From Ceratotherium simum simum (lineage: Eukaryota; Chordata; Mammalia; Perissodactyla; Rhinocerotidae): 64,000 nt of DNA. The notes beneath the pieces are model-generated. The model worked only from the letters and a program-made list of their open reading frames with translations. It ran no database searches and was not told the DNA's origin. Positions 36,656-50,819 of the stretch are shown one piece after another (position 1 is the first letter of the stretch; each line of letters begins with the position of its first letter). The DNA is taken from positions 22,147,431-22,211,430 of the forward strand of contig NW_004454159.1 of assembly GCF_000283155.1 (NCBI RefSeq), in the 5' to 3' direction. A program made the translations under genes and the position numbers.

Positions 36656-38660
36656 AGATACTCAATTGTTCTAGGGCCACTTTTCCCACTGAACTACCTT
36701 GGGAACTTTGTCAAAAATCAATTGACTGGAAATGTGTGGGTCTCTCTATTTCTGGACTCTCTATTCTGCTCCACTGATGTATATATCTATCCTTACACCA
36801 AAACAACTCTCTTGATTTCTGTAGTTTGGCAGCAAATCTTGGACTCAAAGAGTGTAAATCCTTCAACTTTTTTCTTTTCCAAATCATTTTTGCCTTTTCT
36901 ATGTCCTTTGCATTTCTATACATATTTTAAAATCAGCATACCAATTTCTTAAAAAATAAAATTCTGTCAAGAATTTGATTGGGATTATATTGAAGCTGCA
37001 GATCAACTTAGGACAATTGACATCTTAACAATATTGAATTTTTCGATCCATAAACATGGTTTATTTCTCTGTTTTTTAGGTCTTCAATTTCTCTCAGCAG
37101 TGTTTTGTAGTTTTCAGTATACAAGTTTTACACGTATTTTGTTAAATTTGTTCCTAAATAGTCTCTGTTTTTTGATGCTATTGTAAAATATTTTAAAAAT
37201 TTCACTTTCCAATCATTCACTGCTAATATGTAGAAATGCAATTTGTTTTTGTTTATTAACTTGTACCGAGAGTTTGGAAAATTCCCTTATTAGCTCTAGT
37301 AGCTTATTTTGTAGGTTCCTTAGGATTTCTTATGCACACAATCATGTCATCTGTGAGTAAAGACAATTTTACTACTTCTTTTCCAATCTGCAGGTGTTTT
37401 ATTGCTTTTCCTTGCCTTATTACATGAACTAGGACTTCCATTACAATTTGAATTGCAGTGATGAGAGTGGACATCCTTGCCTTATTCTTAATCTTAATCT
37501 TAGGAAAGGCAATAAGTTTTTGACCATTATATGGAATGTTAGCTGTAGGCTTGTCTGAGATATCCTTTTATCATGTTAAGAATGTTTCCTTTTTTCCTTG
37601 TTGGCTGAAAGCTTTTATTCATGAATGGATATTAAGTTTTGTCAAATGCTTTTACTATATCTATTAATATAATCATATGTTTTTCTCTTTTATTGTCTTA
37701 TTGTGGTACATTGCATTGAATATTTTAAAAACAGGAAAAATCAACCTTGCATTCCTGGGATAAACCCCACTTGGTAATAATGTCTTATGCTTTGTATTGC
37801 TAGTGTCAGTTTGCTAAAATTTTGTTAAAGATTTTTGTCTTCTATTTTCACAAGGATATTTATCTGTAGTTTTCTTTTCTTTTAATGTCTTTATTTGGTT
37901 TTGATATCAGGGTAATAAAATGATTTAGGAAATAATCCCTCATCCTCTATTTCCTGGGTTTCTGTGGGATTGGTATTATTTCTTCAATGTTTGATAGAGT
38001 TCACCCAGTGAAGCCATTTGATCTGAAATTTTCTTGAAGAGCGTTTTTAAAAATCACATAGTCAATTTATTTGTTAGATATAGAACTCTATTATATATGT
38101 ACAGAGAGAGAGAGTTATTCAGATTTTCTATTTCTTCTTGTGTCAATTTTGTTAATTTTTGTCTCTGTTCATTTTTCTAAGTTGTCAAATTTATTGTGAT
38201 AGAATTGTTCATAGTGTTCTCTTATTACGTTTTTAAATGGCTGCAGGATCTATAATGATAATGACTATTTCAGTACTGATATTGATGTTTTATGCTTTTT
38301 TCCCCCTTGATCAGCCTGGAGTTTACCAACTTTATAGATCTTTTCGAATAACTAGCTTTCGTTTTCATAGATTTTTATCTGGTTTGTTTTATTTTTCATT
38401 GATTTCTGCTCTTATTTCATTTCCTTCATTCTACTTACCTTGGGTTTAATTGCTTTTCTTTTTATAGTTTCTTACTGTGGAAACTTATATAACTGATTTT
38501 AAACTTTTCTTTTTTTCTAATATAAGCATTACATCTAACAGTTTACCACTTAGCATTGCTTTAGCTGCATCCCAAAAATTTTGATATATTGTGTTTTCAC
38601 TATCTTTCACTTTAAATTATTTTCTAACTTCCTTTGTAATTTCTTCTTTGACCCAAAGAT
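36656..38660 (-). mobile_element. L1 LINE, continuation of the same block
   Basis: A T-rich plus strand reads as the reverse complement of L1 ORF2, for example the region around 37740-37800 (ATTCCTGGGATAAACCCCAC) and 37310-37480. All frames are broken. Short ORFs here, such as 38237-38449, are debris. Confidence 0.75.
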
Positions 38661-39060
38661 ACACACACAAAAATACAAACACATAAGAAAATGGAATCAT
38701 ATTTTATTTGTATTTGTTACCTGCTCTTTTACTTAACAATAATATCAAGAACATCTTTCCATTAAATAATTTTCTGCAGCATCATTTTTAATGAGTGCAT
38801 ATTTTTGCACATTATGGATATATCATACAAAATTTATTTAAACCGAGCCCCTATTGTCAGATAACTTGACTGTTTCCAATTTTTCACAGTTACAAATTGT
38901 GATAAATATCCTCATATATTAATCTTTGTGCAACTAAGAATTTTTTTCTTTACATAATTTTCTATAAGTGGAATTGTTGGGTAAGGGTGTCCTGTTTCAA
39001 GGCAGTTTCCCATTTTCATACTGACTTCTTCTTGGGCCTAAACCTACATTTTTCATATGG
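38661..39060 (-). repeat. Second L1-type fragment
   Basis: TTGACTGTTTCCAATTTTTC and AAGTGGAATTGTTGGGTAAG are typical of old L1 3' ends. It may belong to the block before it or be a separate insertion. Confidence 0.5.
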
Positions 39061-42000
39061 CTGAATTGATTTATTTGGCAAAATTCTCACTTGTTTGATT
39101 TCCTCTAAGTCTTTTTATTTGTTGGTGGATGGTTTTTCTAGAAAATTCTATTGAATAGTCATACTGAATCAGGTAAAGAAACCAAATATTGGTATATTTG
39201 TCGCTTCTTGGTTAATTTTTTTTTTTTTTCAGCATTGATGTGGTCTGTGAGCTGCATCAGCCCATAGACATGGCTATTTGGCATTCATAGTAATGAAAAA
39301 TATTAAACTGCCAACATCTAAAATTTGAGGGGGTATTACATATAGCATGTGGCTTTTTGGGTTCTCTTGGAAAATTAGGAATCTGGCAACACTGGGCCAG
39401 CATTTCTCCATGATAAATAGTGGGAAAGGAGTAATTACTTCAGATAGAGCACGCCCTTTCCATTTTGTCATAGTGCTCACTCTGCCAGTGCCAGTTGATT
39501 AGGATACAGCTTGACTCTTAATAAGTATTTTGATTCACAAGGCCTGATTTGGTAGGATAGAATCTATTAGAAAACTAATGCTAGTCATGTATGGGCAAAG
39601 CCTGATTTATCATTTCAAACCATGTGACAATCGTTTGGAATGGTCTCCACATGCAGGTACGAAAATTTCCCAGTGTCCATGACTGGTATTCTGTTATGTC
39701 TCCTGTTTCCTTCTCCAAGAAATTCTAGACCTCCACTTGGTAACCTATCAGATTTAAAAAAAAAAAAGAAACTTCTCTCTTTTGAGATACAGAGCAGAGA
39801 TTTCTTCTTGGTGCTTTAATAGTATGAGTTTTGTTAGGCAATTATCTCTAGAACTATGCAAACATAATATATCTACATAACGTCTCTCAGATTTTTCAGG
39901 TCTCAGTTTTAACGGTATATTGAAGATACAGCTCTCACCTATCAGTAGTTTTTAATTCACAATACAGTTCTGTTGGGATCAAATTACTAACGTGGGATGT
40001 TCCCTGTCTATTCCCCAACCCTACCCAGTAGAAGAGAATTCTCTAATTACCAGATCAATTTCCTGATTATTTTTCTTCCTACAAATAAGGATTGTTTTCT
40101 GCTAGGAGAGAGGTAAGGTTAATCTACATCATAAAGTGATACAGAAAAGAGAGGGTGAGAAAAGGCAGAGAAAGGATAATGATTTGTTGAGAGAAGTTAT
40201 GGGGAATTGTGAATTGAAATGCTCTGGATTGGCAGCAAGTGTGAGGGGGAGGGGCAGAAGACAAAAGGGATTTTTAATAAATATTGTTATGGTCTTTGAA
40301 TTGAGATCCCCTTTATGGTTCTTAAGAAACATAAATAAAGGCTTGAGTTATTTTGAAATTACTTTTGGCTGTGGGAAACTGTTTCTTGACTGCAACCATG
40401 CTCTGAGACGAAACTGTGTCTGCCCCAGGTTTATAAAGGTTACACAGGCTTATGAATAGGTTTTCCTTGTTCATATCCTTTTATTGTGCTATGATTATAC
40501 TCATTTGCTGTTCATGAGATAGTAAGTACTGGACACCTGTTTAAACAGATTTAAGGTTGTTCCTTCTGGCCAAGAGTTTTGTTGTGTACTCTCTTTAAAA
40601 AAAATCCAAGACCTAGACAATTGAGACATATATTTCTGTTCTCCTTTTCTATTTATATTTCTCATTTGATGGTTTTTCTGAGGTGGGAAGTCCACATTAA
40701 AGGTCGTACTGCTTCTGGCTCTAAGGTTTGATTTCTTAAATACATCCCAGGTCAACTGGAGTGCTATACTTTATTACTTTTTAAAAACCAAAACCCTGCC
40801 AAGTGAAAGGAGAGAAGGACATGTTTAGATGAAAGTGCTTGATGTTCAAATTCTGCAGTTTGTTGACATTTTATTGCTCAATGCAATTTTTCCTATCCTT
40901 CAGGGCATTTTGCTTAATGGTTTCCCAAGAACAGTATGATGAGGCTTCAAAGCAAGCCCCAGGTTTTAACAACAATGCTCTTATTCTGGTTTATATGAGT
41001 CACATGTCCAAAACCTTGTATAAATCTGAAGTTTTTCCCATAAACACTTATGCCCAGAAAATATGGTAAGCCACGTTAACAAGCCATATTAGATATCACA
41101 CACTAATATGGAAATAAACCAGGTAATTCCAATGTAATAGGGTTTTGTGGGGGGTGGGGAGAGGAGAGGTATACTTAAACCAGATGTTAGATGTACTATG
41201 CTAAATTCATTCAAGGATATCTGTCACCAGTGGTCTAATGGTCCCGGCTGGTTGGGTATGAATTTGTCATTGAGAACTGGCTGTGTTGGTGTAATGCCTT
41301 AAACATGAAATTATTACAAATACACCAACAAGATGATTGATATATAACCCCAAGAAGCCTGTTCTTCATGACTATTTATTACACGGGTCAAGGGGAATAT
41401 GAACAACTTATTAGCTTTAAAGTGGTTCTCATCTTATTGAACCACATACATACCAATAATATGTGGCCTTATGAGGGGATATATTTTAGTACTTTCACTG
41501 TTAAAAAATGAAGTGCCAATTCTTACACTTGAATTGCTGTACAATCCCTTTCTTACTATTATCTGCTTCCAGAGCTGACTCTTCCCCTCTCTACTTGCAC
41601 TGGATTGAGTACTTGTTCTGGTCACCTGGGTCGGTCTGAATAGGAGCACTTCTGGGAGGATGGGCCCACAGAAATGAGTAGGCTGGGAGGAAGAAATGCT
41701 TGGCATTTATGGTTGTACCAACCTAAAAAAAATTAATGAGAGATGGTGGAATCTCATTCTCTGGAGGTTTAATAAACAAAGTATATGCTTTCTTCTGTCT
41801 GGAATGGTATGCATGTGCTACTTCTAGCAAGTATTGGGAGGCAGCCGATCTCTCAGTCTTTGCCCAGCGTACCATGCTTTCCTTTTCCGTGTGTTTATTA
41901 CTGAAAAGCAGAAGAAAGGGCTCTCTTACCTTACAATAAGAAGATATAATAGCAGGCAGAGTTGGCAGAGTCACTTCATTGCTGATGATTTCCAACAGGG

Positions 42001-45000
42001 TAATCCTCCAGGAGCTAAAGTCAGCAAAACCTGCAACATTTAGGATACTGTGGGGTCTGAACTCGTGTTTAGGAAAATGTTAATACATATTTGAAACTTC
42101 ATCTGACAACCATTCTGCAATACTCATTGCACAACAGAGGAAATTTTCAGCCCTGGTTTTTAATTTTCTTCTCTTTTGCGGGCTTAGGGACGGACCTCAA
42201 TGTTATTTTAACTTAGTTTCCTCCAGGCAAGGAGATTTACTTAATTAGGTAGCCAATCAAGACACCCTGTTACTGAACATTTTGTATAGTGCAGGCTGTG
42301 TGCTCCTTATGGTTTGTGGTGTGCCTGGAAAACAAAAGGGGCACAGGAGAGGAAGCTTAGCCTTTTAAACATGTCTAGAAGGAGGCTGAAAGATATTCAA
42401 ATAAAGTGACTGTTTTTAAGTTTCCACTGGGCCAAGATAAATTCTAGCAAAATGGTCCTAAAATCAGAGGTGTGATTTTTCTTAGTTGTCGGAGTTTAAG
42501 TCTGAGAAGGAACAACAGCTAGGAATTCACTTGGAATGCTGCTCTTGTATGTACAAGCAGAAAGAAGGGCTTTCCATTCTCTTCTGATCACAGTGAAGCT
42601 CAAGGAAGAATTGCTTCCTGCTGGAGGTATATCATTACAATCCAGCAATTGTTGGGAATGTGACATCACAGGATTTTTCTAGCAGATGTGTGTGCAGATC
42701 CAGATAAACATGGAGGTTTGCAGCCGTGATGCCAGGAATCCATTCAGATAAGCCACAAATAGAATGGTTCCTTTCTCCTTGAAGTCTTTACAGGTTTTGG
42801 AAATTGGCTGTAATAATAAATCCTGCATGTGGGCCAATAAAGGCAACCACCGTCAATAATATAATGACCAGAACTTCTCAATTTAACTTAATATTTACTC
42901 CCTGTAAAGTTAATTTAATGCTATTTAATGCCTGTAGTAAGTTTATGAAAATTTTAAATATCTTTATTTTTAAAAGTACATCTCTTTCAACACAGGTGAA
43001 TGTAAGGGAAATAAATGCTACAAATAATGATAGATAATTTTAGCAATTTGTTTACATGTTCTTTGTGCTAAATTAACGTAAATATGATGTTATGTTATGA
43101 TTAACATAAAAATGATGATGTGAAGGGTGAGAGAAGGGAAGTGTGAGTTATTCACCTGTGAATATCAAAATTTTTCAGTAAGGGACAAGAGATGCAAAAA
43201 AAGGGGGAGGCTTAATGTAAAATGGAAGCTCTCTTCCATCTCTGATTGACTATTCTTTTCTTTGAACTCAGACAATACGTTACTCAGACAATACGTTTTA
43301 CCTGTGTTGTAGGGTGAGTTTTCCTCAATCACATACCACCTCTCCCCACCTAGCCAGTCTCTCTTTCTCTCCCACTAAGCCAAGACCTGGTCCTTAAGTC
43401 TGGTACTCACAGGGCATAAGGGAACAGAATATGAGTTTTTGTGATATAACTCTAGTTGGAGAAGGAAATAAAGACTCTTTTAGTGTAAGTTACAGGAGAC
43501 ATACATACTAGACTATGTTCATCTTTGCCAAAAGGAGAGAAGTACCCCTACCCACCTCCCCCCATAGGATCCAAAGCATCCTCCTCACCCCACCCTACCA
43601 CCCTTCCTAGCAGAGGAAGGAGAGAAAGTAGAGAGAAAAGGATAGCCTACAATGGATGCTAACCCAAGAGGTGGCTGAACCTTGAAGAAGGTGAGAGAGT
43701 AAAAGGAGGGCACAGGAGGAAGGTCAAGAAGGTGTCAGTTAAGGTCCATCTGATAAGCAGCCATCAAAATGGGATTAGATGTACAAGAGATTTATTGAGG
43801 GACATTCCTATGAAGGATAAAAGGGGAGGGAGCAGGAGCAGGCAGGGAGAGCCTTCAGACTGTGATGCAGGGCTGACCCCTGTGAAAGGAGAAAGGGAAG
43901 GAGGGATTGGGTAGGAAGAGCCTCAGACCACAGCACATTTTGGAGAAAGTTTTAGCCAGGTTAAGGGGAGTCCTAGGCCACAGTTGTCCCTTAGAGGAGT
44001 CCCCTGGCAGGAAGAAATGCCCTGGCTCTAATACCTCTGCTGTGCTCAGTCACTGGCTGAGAAAACTCCGGGAAAGTGTGGCCTTGGGGTGAGGGCCACA
44101 ACACAGCTGAAGGCCCTTCTCACAGCACGTTTTCTTGAAGAGAGCTCAGGGGGATTGACCAAGGCCACCACAAGGAGGAATATATGGTGCTGACACAAGA
44201 GTGGCCACAATGAAGGCTCTAAGGGTGTAGGACTAAGGCCCTGGATCTGGGTTAGAGCAAGAAGACAAGTTGAGTAAAACAGAGAACTCACTTCTGAATC
44301 TCTGCCCACTTGTCTGTGGGTTGGAAAATATTGCTCGATCGAGTTAAGGGTTGATTGAACATGTTCCAAGATTCTCTGAGTTTGACAACCTACCAGTAAG
44401 GCCATTTGGCTGTGGATATGTAGTGCTGTGTTCAGATGTGTAATTCTCATTTTGACACTTAATTGCATTATATGAGATTAGAAAAAACAACTAAGAAAAA
44501 ACAATTAAGGATTGCTACTGAGATTGAATACAAACTTTACTTTTGACCTTTTCCTGGCGGGCAAGACAAAAAGGAAAACACAAGTTATATAAGGTTCTTA
44601 TTAGCTAATAGAAAGAAGCATGCCAGTTTTTCTATAGAGGCAGATTTTTTCCTAGCACTAACTCTAAGAAGAATTTTTTTTATGGCCCCTTATAGATCCA
44701 TTGGCTTTTTAAACACATGATGGTTTCAATAACAGTTTTACAAAAAAATATAGGAACTTTTTTCCTGTATGATTATTTCTTACATTGATTTTTGATCAAT
44801 GCCACAGTTCAGAGATGACATTTATTTGAGGACTTAGGATGTAGTTCAACCATCAGCAGTGAAATGGAGTTGAAGGATTACATCTGGGCTCATAGCCTAT
44901 GGAAGGAGCCTGGGAATGGTACATTACAGTAATAATGACCACAGGCTACTACGTTAAGTATCAATTTGATATTATTAGCAAACAAATGAAGTTGTATTCA

Positions 45001-45359
45001 AATAGAATATGACTTTGGCTGCATTTCTTTGAAATTTGGCTAAGTAGTTTTGCCTTGGCACAAACATTTTGATTTGACACTAGGTCTTCATCATAATAGA
45101 AAGTCTAAATTCCATATTTGTACAATGATCTAAAATTGATACCTGAAACTAATAGGATATGGTATGTCAATTATACTTCAATTAAGCAAAATGATTCCAG
45201 TATGTCCCAAACTCGTATCAAGAGAAACCACTCTGGGGGATGTGAAAGCATTCTGAAGGAAAGTCCTCTGGTTTACGAATCAGTTTCAGCACCAAACACA
45301 ATTAAACAAGTTTCTTTTATACTCTGAGATTCTTCAAGACTTGAACATGCTAATAATGC
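39061..45359. other. Long intergenic stretch without a recognised gene
   Basis: Mostly unique AT-rich DNA. 43735-44110 is GC-richer and may be an old LTR. 42790-43110 is an AT-rich stretch of the kind seen in conserved non-coding elements. ORFs here (40136-40459, 41434-41995, 44046-44468) have no family resemblance or splice pairing. Confidence 0.4.
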
Positions 45360-45680
45360 TGCCACAGATTGAGCATCCTGCTAAGTGGACTCTGACCTCG
45401 AGACTGGTTTGCAGAAAGTTTATTATAGATGACTGTTGGGATCTGGTACGGCTTCTTCGAGTTGTCTCGAGCTGGGCGAGGTCCTGGGCCTATATACCCC
45501 CACATTGACCAGACTTTGGAAACAGGCTGCCCTGGGAAATGATGTGCTCTTGGGCAAGGTGGCTCTCTGGAAAAAAAAAAGAGCAATTCCCGGAAAAGGC
45601 TAACACTTGAGGGCTCTGGGCCAGTAGTCCTGCCAGCAACTGGAGAATGAGTCCTTTGGTTCCGAAGGCAGTGCATCACA
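45360..45680 (-). repeat. Solo LTR, minus orientation
   Basis: Bounded by TG...CA. On the minus strand it has a TATATA box (45496-45491) followed about 70 bases on by AATAAA (45424-45419), as in a short-R retroviral LTR. No internal retroviral sequence adjoins it. The ORF 45350-45679 is an LTR-spanning chance frame. No convincing target duplication was found. Confidence 0.55.
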
Positions 45681-46573
45681 ATGTATCATAGGATTTCTTA
45701 TGCACTGTTTACCAGACTAGCAAAATATACTCTAATCCTGGAGCACAGCCAAACATCTCCTAGACCAAGTGGTGGATAGAATACGATTTCTGAAATGTTG
45801 CTTTATTCCAATGACCTGGATGTACACTCTTTATTCTGTATGATTAGGACATCAAATAGGGTTTATATTTAGCTACTTCTACTGGAAGCCACAGCTCAGT
45901 GACTTGGTCAACGAAAAGAGCTTATTTCACTCACTTAACAAATAATATGTAGGACAGTCCAGCTGCTCATGGAACCAGGTTCTTTCTCCTTCCTTCTCTT
46001 CTGTTTTTGGCACGTGACTCTGTTCTCATGGCTGCAAGAGGTGCTGCTCCACCCCAGAGGGGAAGTGGGGTGAAGTACAAGGGGCGAAACAGAAGTGCAA
46101 GGTGAGCTTCTTCCTCTAAACATTCTGTGGTTCTAAAGCGCCACTCTCTGATTTCTACCGACTTTTAACTAGCCAAGACTGAGTCACATAACCATTCCTA
46201 ATTTCAAGGGCATCTGGGAAAGTAATTTTACCTGAGAACATTTAACTGACTTCTCTTAATTAGGAAGAAAGGGAGAAAAAATATTGAGAAGGCAACTAGC
46301 ACTGACTACCACAAAGAGCAGAATTTAAATTCTTCCTTCTTTGTTACTAATTGGCTGAACACAGCAAGAACAAACTCCACAGAAAGAAAAGATAAATATA
46401 GTTATAAAATATAAATATGAGCACAACATCACAACAGATTGCTGTATTTTTCAGATTTATCCTGTTTAACTCCAACTTGCCACATTTCATCAAAAGCACC
46501 ATGCATTTATTACCATAGATTTGCGGTTGTATTTCCACCACTTGGGACAGAGCTGTGCACAAAGTAGGCATTC

Positions 46574-46575
<2 letters not shown>
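45681..46575. other. Intergenic, probable unnamed interspersed repeat
   Basis: 45890-46200 has the look of a known dispersed repeat (CTCATGGCTGCAAGAGGTGC, TGAGTCACATAACCATTCC), but I cannot assign the family. Confidence 0.35.

Positions 46576-46604
<29 letters not shown>
46576..46604. repeat. TG dinucleotide microsatellite
   Basis: An uninterrupted run of about 14 TG units, then TATGTGTTGTG. Likely polymorphic. The three overlapping minus ORFs with Thr-His runs are its translation and not genes. Confidence 0.95.
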
Positions 46605-46610
<6 letters not shown>

Positions 46611-47239
46611 TGTGTAAACAAAGGAACGTATTTGGCATACAATGTAGCACTGTACTGTGTAATGTGGACATAAAATATGTCCTGCACCTTGCTGGCATAT
46701 TATGGGGAGCCCTGCAGAAGTGGTTGGGGAGTGGGTTTTAGTCTTTGCTTTCATGTGCTTTTGTTTTGATTATGACATTGCCAGATGGGTAGCTTTCTGA
46801 TGATTTGACTTCTATAAACATAGATTTTAGGAAATTTAGAGAAATAATAGAACAGCTAGCCACATTATGATTAAACATAGAAGTGCAATGACCCTGTCCT
46901 TTATTGAAAAATTATTGTTCTGTCTTCTACCTATCCCATCCAGAAAAGAAGCCTTACTTTCTATAACTATGATTTTTAAATCTCCTCCATAAGAAATACT
47001 ACTACTGAGTATGATTTTCAATCTATAGACACATCAAACATGAGCGTGCCACGACCCCAATGACACTTCCCTAAAACACCCAATAGTCTCTTCTCCATAC
47101 TCTACCACAGGTTTAGCGGTACACCATTCTTCCCCTCTTTTTGAGAAAGTGTCTTTTTTGTCAAACTATCTTCTCAAATATTGTCTCAGTAGATAGTTCA
47201 CAGCATCAAAAAATTAAAAATAAAGGCCATGGTGAATGC

Positions 47240-47315
47240 CAGAAGATTCTGCATTTCTAATATCTTCCCAGCTGATGCCGATGCTGATAGTGCCTGAACA
47301 CACTTTGAGTAGCAA
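47240..47315 (-). repeat. MER5-like fragment, reverse
   Basis: TTCTGCATTTCTAATATCTT and AGCTGATGCCGATGCTGATA fit reverse MER5. Confidence 0.5.
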
Positions 47316-47505
47316 GGTGCTTGTTTTAAAACTTGGTTGCACATTGGAATCCTGGGGGAGTTTTTATAAATGCTGATGCCTGGGTTCCACCCCAGCGAGT
47401 TGGATTTATCTGTTATGGGGTTCAGCTTGGGCATCAGATTTTTAGAAGCTCTCCCAGGTGATTCTAATGTGCAGCAAAGTCTGAGAACCACTGCTGTAAA
47501 CCAGT
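47316..47505 (+). repeat. MER5A-like DNA transposon remnant
   Basis: GGTTGCACATTGGAATCCTG, CTGGGTTCCACCCCAG and GTCTGAGAACCACTGCTG. It forms an opposed pair with the fragment before it. Confidence 0.65.
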
Positions 47506-47559
47506 CAGAATATTTTTTTCCGCAAGTCACTCCAAATGCACAATTTGGTAAACTTATCT

Positions 47560-47680
47560 ATCCTTGTATGCCCCTCTATGGTTGATACCAATGTTTGGGT
47601 CTTTTCTATTCAAGGACAGTGCCTAACACAGGGCCTCTTTCTTGGCATGGGCTCAATCAGAGTTTGTTGACTACATTAGT
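47560..47680 (+). repeat. L2 3' fragment
   Basis: AAGGACAGTGCCTAACACAG and TGGGCTCAATCAGAGTTTGT fit the L2 3' end. Confidence 0.5.
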
Positions 47681-47857
47681 ATGTAGAAAGACGGTTGTTC
47701 TACTTACATGCTCTGGCAAGAAGGTAGAGGTGATTTACCTTTCATTGTAATCATAGGTACAATATATTTCTACTTACTGCAATTCCTTTGCCAGCCTTCT
47801 TCTAAGGAAGATCCTAGATAAAGGGTTTAGAGATCTTGGGAACTGAGAACAGAGAAG

Positions 47858-47945
47858 AGAGAAAAAAGAGAGGGGAGATGACAGCAAAGAGGAAGGGGCA
47901 AGAGTAAAGAAGAGAAGGAGAGAGAGAAAAGGAGGAGGTTGTGAA
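47858..47945. repeat. GA-rich polypurine tract
   Basis: GAGAAGAGAGAAAAAAGAGA and similar runs, almost purely purine on the plus strand. Confidence 0.8.
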
Positions 47946-49994
47946 AGAAGATTGGGAAGAAATGAGAAGAAGATAAAGATGGATACAAGGGTATTGAAAA
48001 AAGTGGCTAGCACATATTTACTAACCACCATCTATGAGAGGTGACACAAAGATTCTGTCGAGATCAACAAATGTATGGTCTCAGTAGGAGACAGGAATCA
48101 AGTACTTGAAAAGTTATATAAAACTATGCAATAGTAAAAGAATAAAGGGAAATAATATAGCCATAACACATACATATAGACAGAGCTATGAACAAATGAG
48201 AGTTATGGGCAATAGATAGCATGGACTCCATTTTTATGGGTGGAAATGGTATCAACCCTGTTGTAATGAATTCCTTATTCTTACTTTGCTTTATCAACTT
48301 AACATGAAGCATATAGGTGGTTACTGAAGAAATAACATTTAACCTACTTTGTATCAGGGAGTCTTTCAGGGAATTTTTAAAATATTTATTTTATAGTTAT
48401 TTCTTCTAGCCTGTACCATCCAGTATGTTGCTTATGAATATTCACTTTGAGAAAAAAATTAATTATCAAAATTTGCTTGGAGATACCCTTTGAGAGTCTC
48501 ATCCCCACTCCCAGCTCCATGATGCAAACCTAGAACTTTCTTATTAGGGTTGAGGTCTTGATACTAATGTTTTATGAGAATAAACAATGGGAATTCAATC
48601 CATTCAAAGTGGTGAAGGTTTGGTATCTTGTTATCTTTTCTAAGAAACACTCTTAATTTGATGTGTCGAACTTTGGCAAGTCCCTTTAGTGACATAAAAG
48701 ACGCCAGTCTTTACAAGACGCTGACAGATGTTGTGATAGTTTTTTACAATGGAGCTGAGTTTCCTGCTCCGCTGCATGTAATTAGGCATGCAGATAGAGC
48801 TTTACTCATTTTACTAGCCCAATGGGAGGGAGTTGGGGCAAGGGCCTCAAAGCTCTGCTTACTAAAAGGAAACACTCTCTTCAACGTGTAAATGTGTCTC
48901 AATTTCTATAAGAAATAAGTTTGTGTTTTCGTTTTAAAAATTCCGCACAAAACTAAGTTTGTGGTAAGGAAAACATCATTTGTATTAATTTCAAGCAAAC
49001 ATAATTTATCCATTTCATAAGGAATTTGGACAGTAAAAAGATATTGTACACATGTGATTTAAGAACCAGCATTTTTTGTGTCCTAGCAACCTCATTAAAC
49101 ATAGAATGCATTGTCTTGCAGTCTGGCTCATCTGAATCTGCTCTACTTTCCTATTTTACCGTTTTTTTTCCTTTGTTCTTCTGTTCTTAGTACTGTGGTA
49201 TCTAAAATGCTAGTGTCAATCAACAATTGAATTGCCCGAGTTTTCTAGGTCAAGGTGGCATCTCTTACTTTCAAACTCTTGAAATTTTTTTTGCTGTGTT
49301 TCATTGGGAACTCTGTGTCTGGCTCATAAAATCTCTGCAGAATGCCCAGCCCCCTTCAACTTTCAGGTTTAAAAATATAGTTTGTCTAAGAACAAAACTG
49401 GGGCCTCTGGGGGGACAGAGAGAGCACTCTTTGGATTGCCTTTCTTTGCAGGCCCCATTCTAGGGCCAAGTCCCAAAGGTTGGCTCACGGATGACTCCAG
49501 CATCACCTCCTCTCCACCAAGCAGAAAATGTAGGAATCCCTGTTTCACATGTGCTTGCCATGTAGTCTCTATTAGAAATCAAGCACTAGGACAGAGCAGT
49601 GAAATGTGAGGAAGCAATCAAAGAGGGCACATGAGGCCAAGGGGCCAAAACCAGAATAGGGCATCTCACTTGAGGCAAAGACAATGTGAGAATGCAGAAC
49701 CACACACAGCACCAGGCTCTAACAACAGGAACTCACAGGACCCAAATAAGGACAGAGCAGATTGGGAAATTCACAGACATGTCGCTCTCAAAGTTGGAAG
49801 GAACCTACCTCCTAGATGTGTAAGTAGGCCAGTCTTGCCCTTTTCCAGATTTATCAAGGAGGTAACATCCTTTGCCCAGGACCAAGAGTTCTCCAGAAGT
49901 AGAGCCAATTTCACAACTCATGCCTCCTGTGTACTAGCCCAGTGGGCACGGTACTAAGGAGACACCATAGTGTAGGACAGACAGGATAGTGTAG
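47946..49994. other. Intergenic unique sequence
   Basis: No repeat recognised. 48630-48890 is of mixed composition with an 87-codon ORF lacking any domain. 49380-49960 has several overlapping ORFs without splice support. Confidence 0.4.
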
Positions 49995-50165
49995 TCGGGA
50001 TGATGAGCAAATTTGCACCAAAGCCGATTCTGCTATTTACTAGTAGTGTTATCTTGGACACATGACTTAAACTTTCTGACTTTAATTTTCTAATCTATAA
50101 AATGAGAGTAATAATATCTCCACACAAGAATGGCTGGTACATAAAAGGCATTTAATATTAGCTCC
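49995..50165 (+). repeat. MIR SINE
   Basis: GATTCTGCTATTTACTAGTA and TTTCTAATCTATAAAATGAG. Confidence 0.6.
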
Positions 50166-50819
50166 TTCTTCTATACCTCATTGCATCTCATCAAGTCCAG
50201 GCTTGTCAGATGACCTGCAAATGCAAGATTACCTCCTAATTCAGCACCTTGGCCTATTTTGTCCACACAGCATACAGAATGGTCCACACTTGACTGCAGT
50301 AACATTGCTAGTAACTGTAATAGCATACAGTGCTCCCTCCTACTAGTAAGAATACATTCTACTTTCAAACTCAAATTTGACAAGCCTCTTACAGGCCATG
50401 CCAACACTTTGAAAATAAAACTCTTGAAGTTTCAACAGAAATATATTTTTACATGATAGGATAAAACCATCTGGAACTTACTCCTTACATGGATTAAAAG
50501 CTGCATCAACAGTAGGGCTGTTATGAACTCAGGCTCCAAACTGTCTCCTAAAGGGATTAGACAGGCTTCATAATGTGTTAGAGGTAGAAAAAAGTGACCC
50601 AAGAAGGGGCTAAATCCTTAGTTGTCATGAGTATTTCCTCATGTCAACGCTGCGATTTGAGAAGACAGAAGGAATTGACTTACTTTATATAGCTGTCTGA
50701 TCCTTTAGTACTTAATGAAAACTAGAATGTTTTATTGGACCCCTCTGGGAAAACAGCTAAACTGGACAGTTTGTTCCTGAAATAAAATATCAGTAATCAA
50801 AATACTCTCCAAGTCCCTT

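Noticed and set aside
46490..46754. Overlapping ORFs with Thr-His repeats
   Set aside because: Translation of the TG microsatellite.
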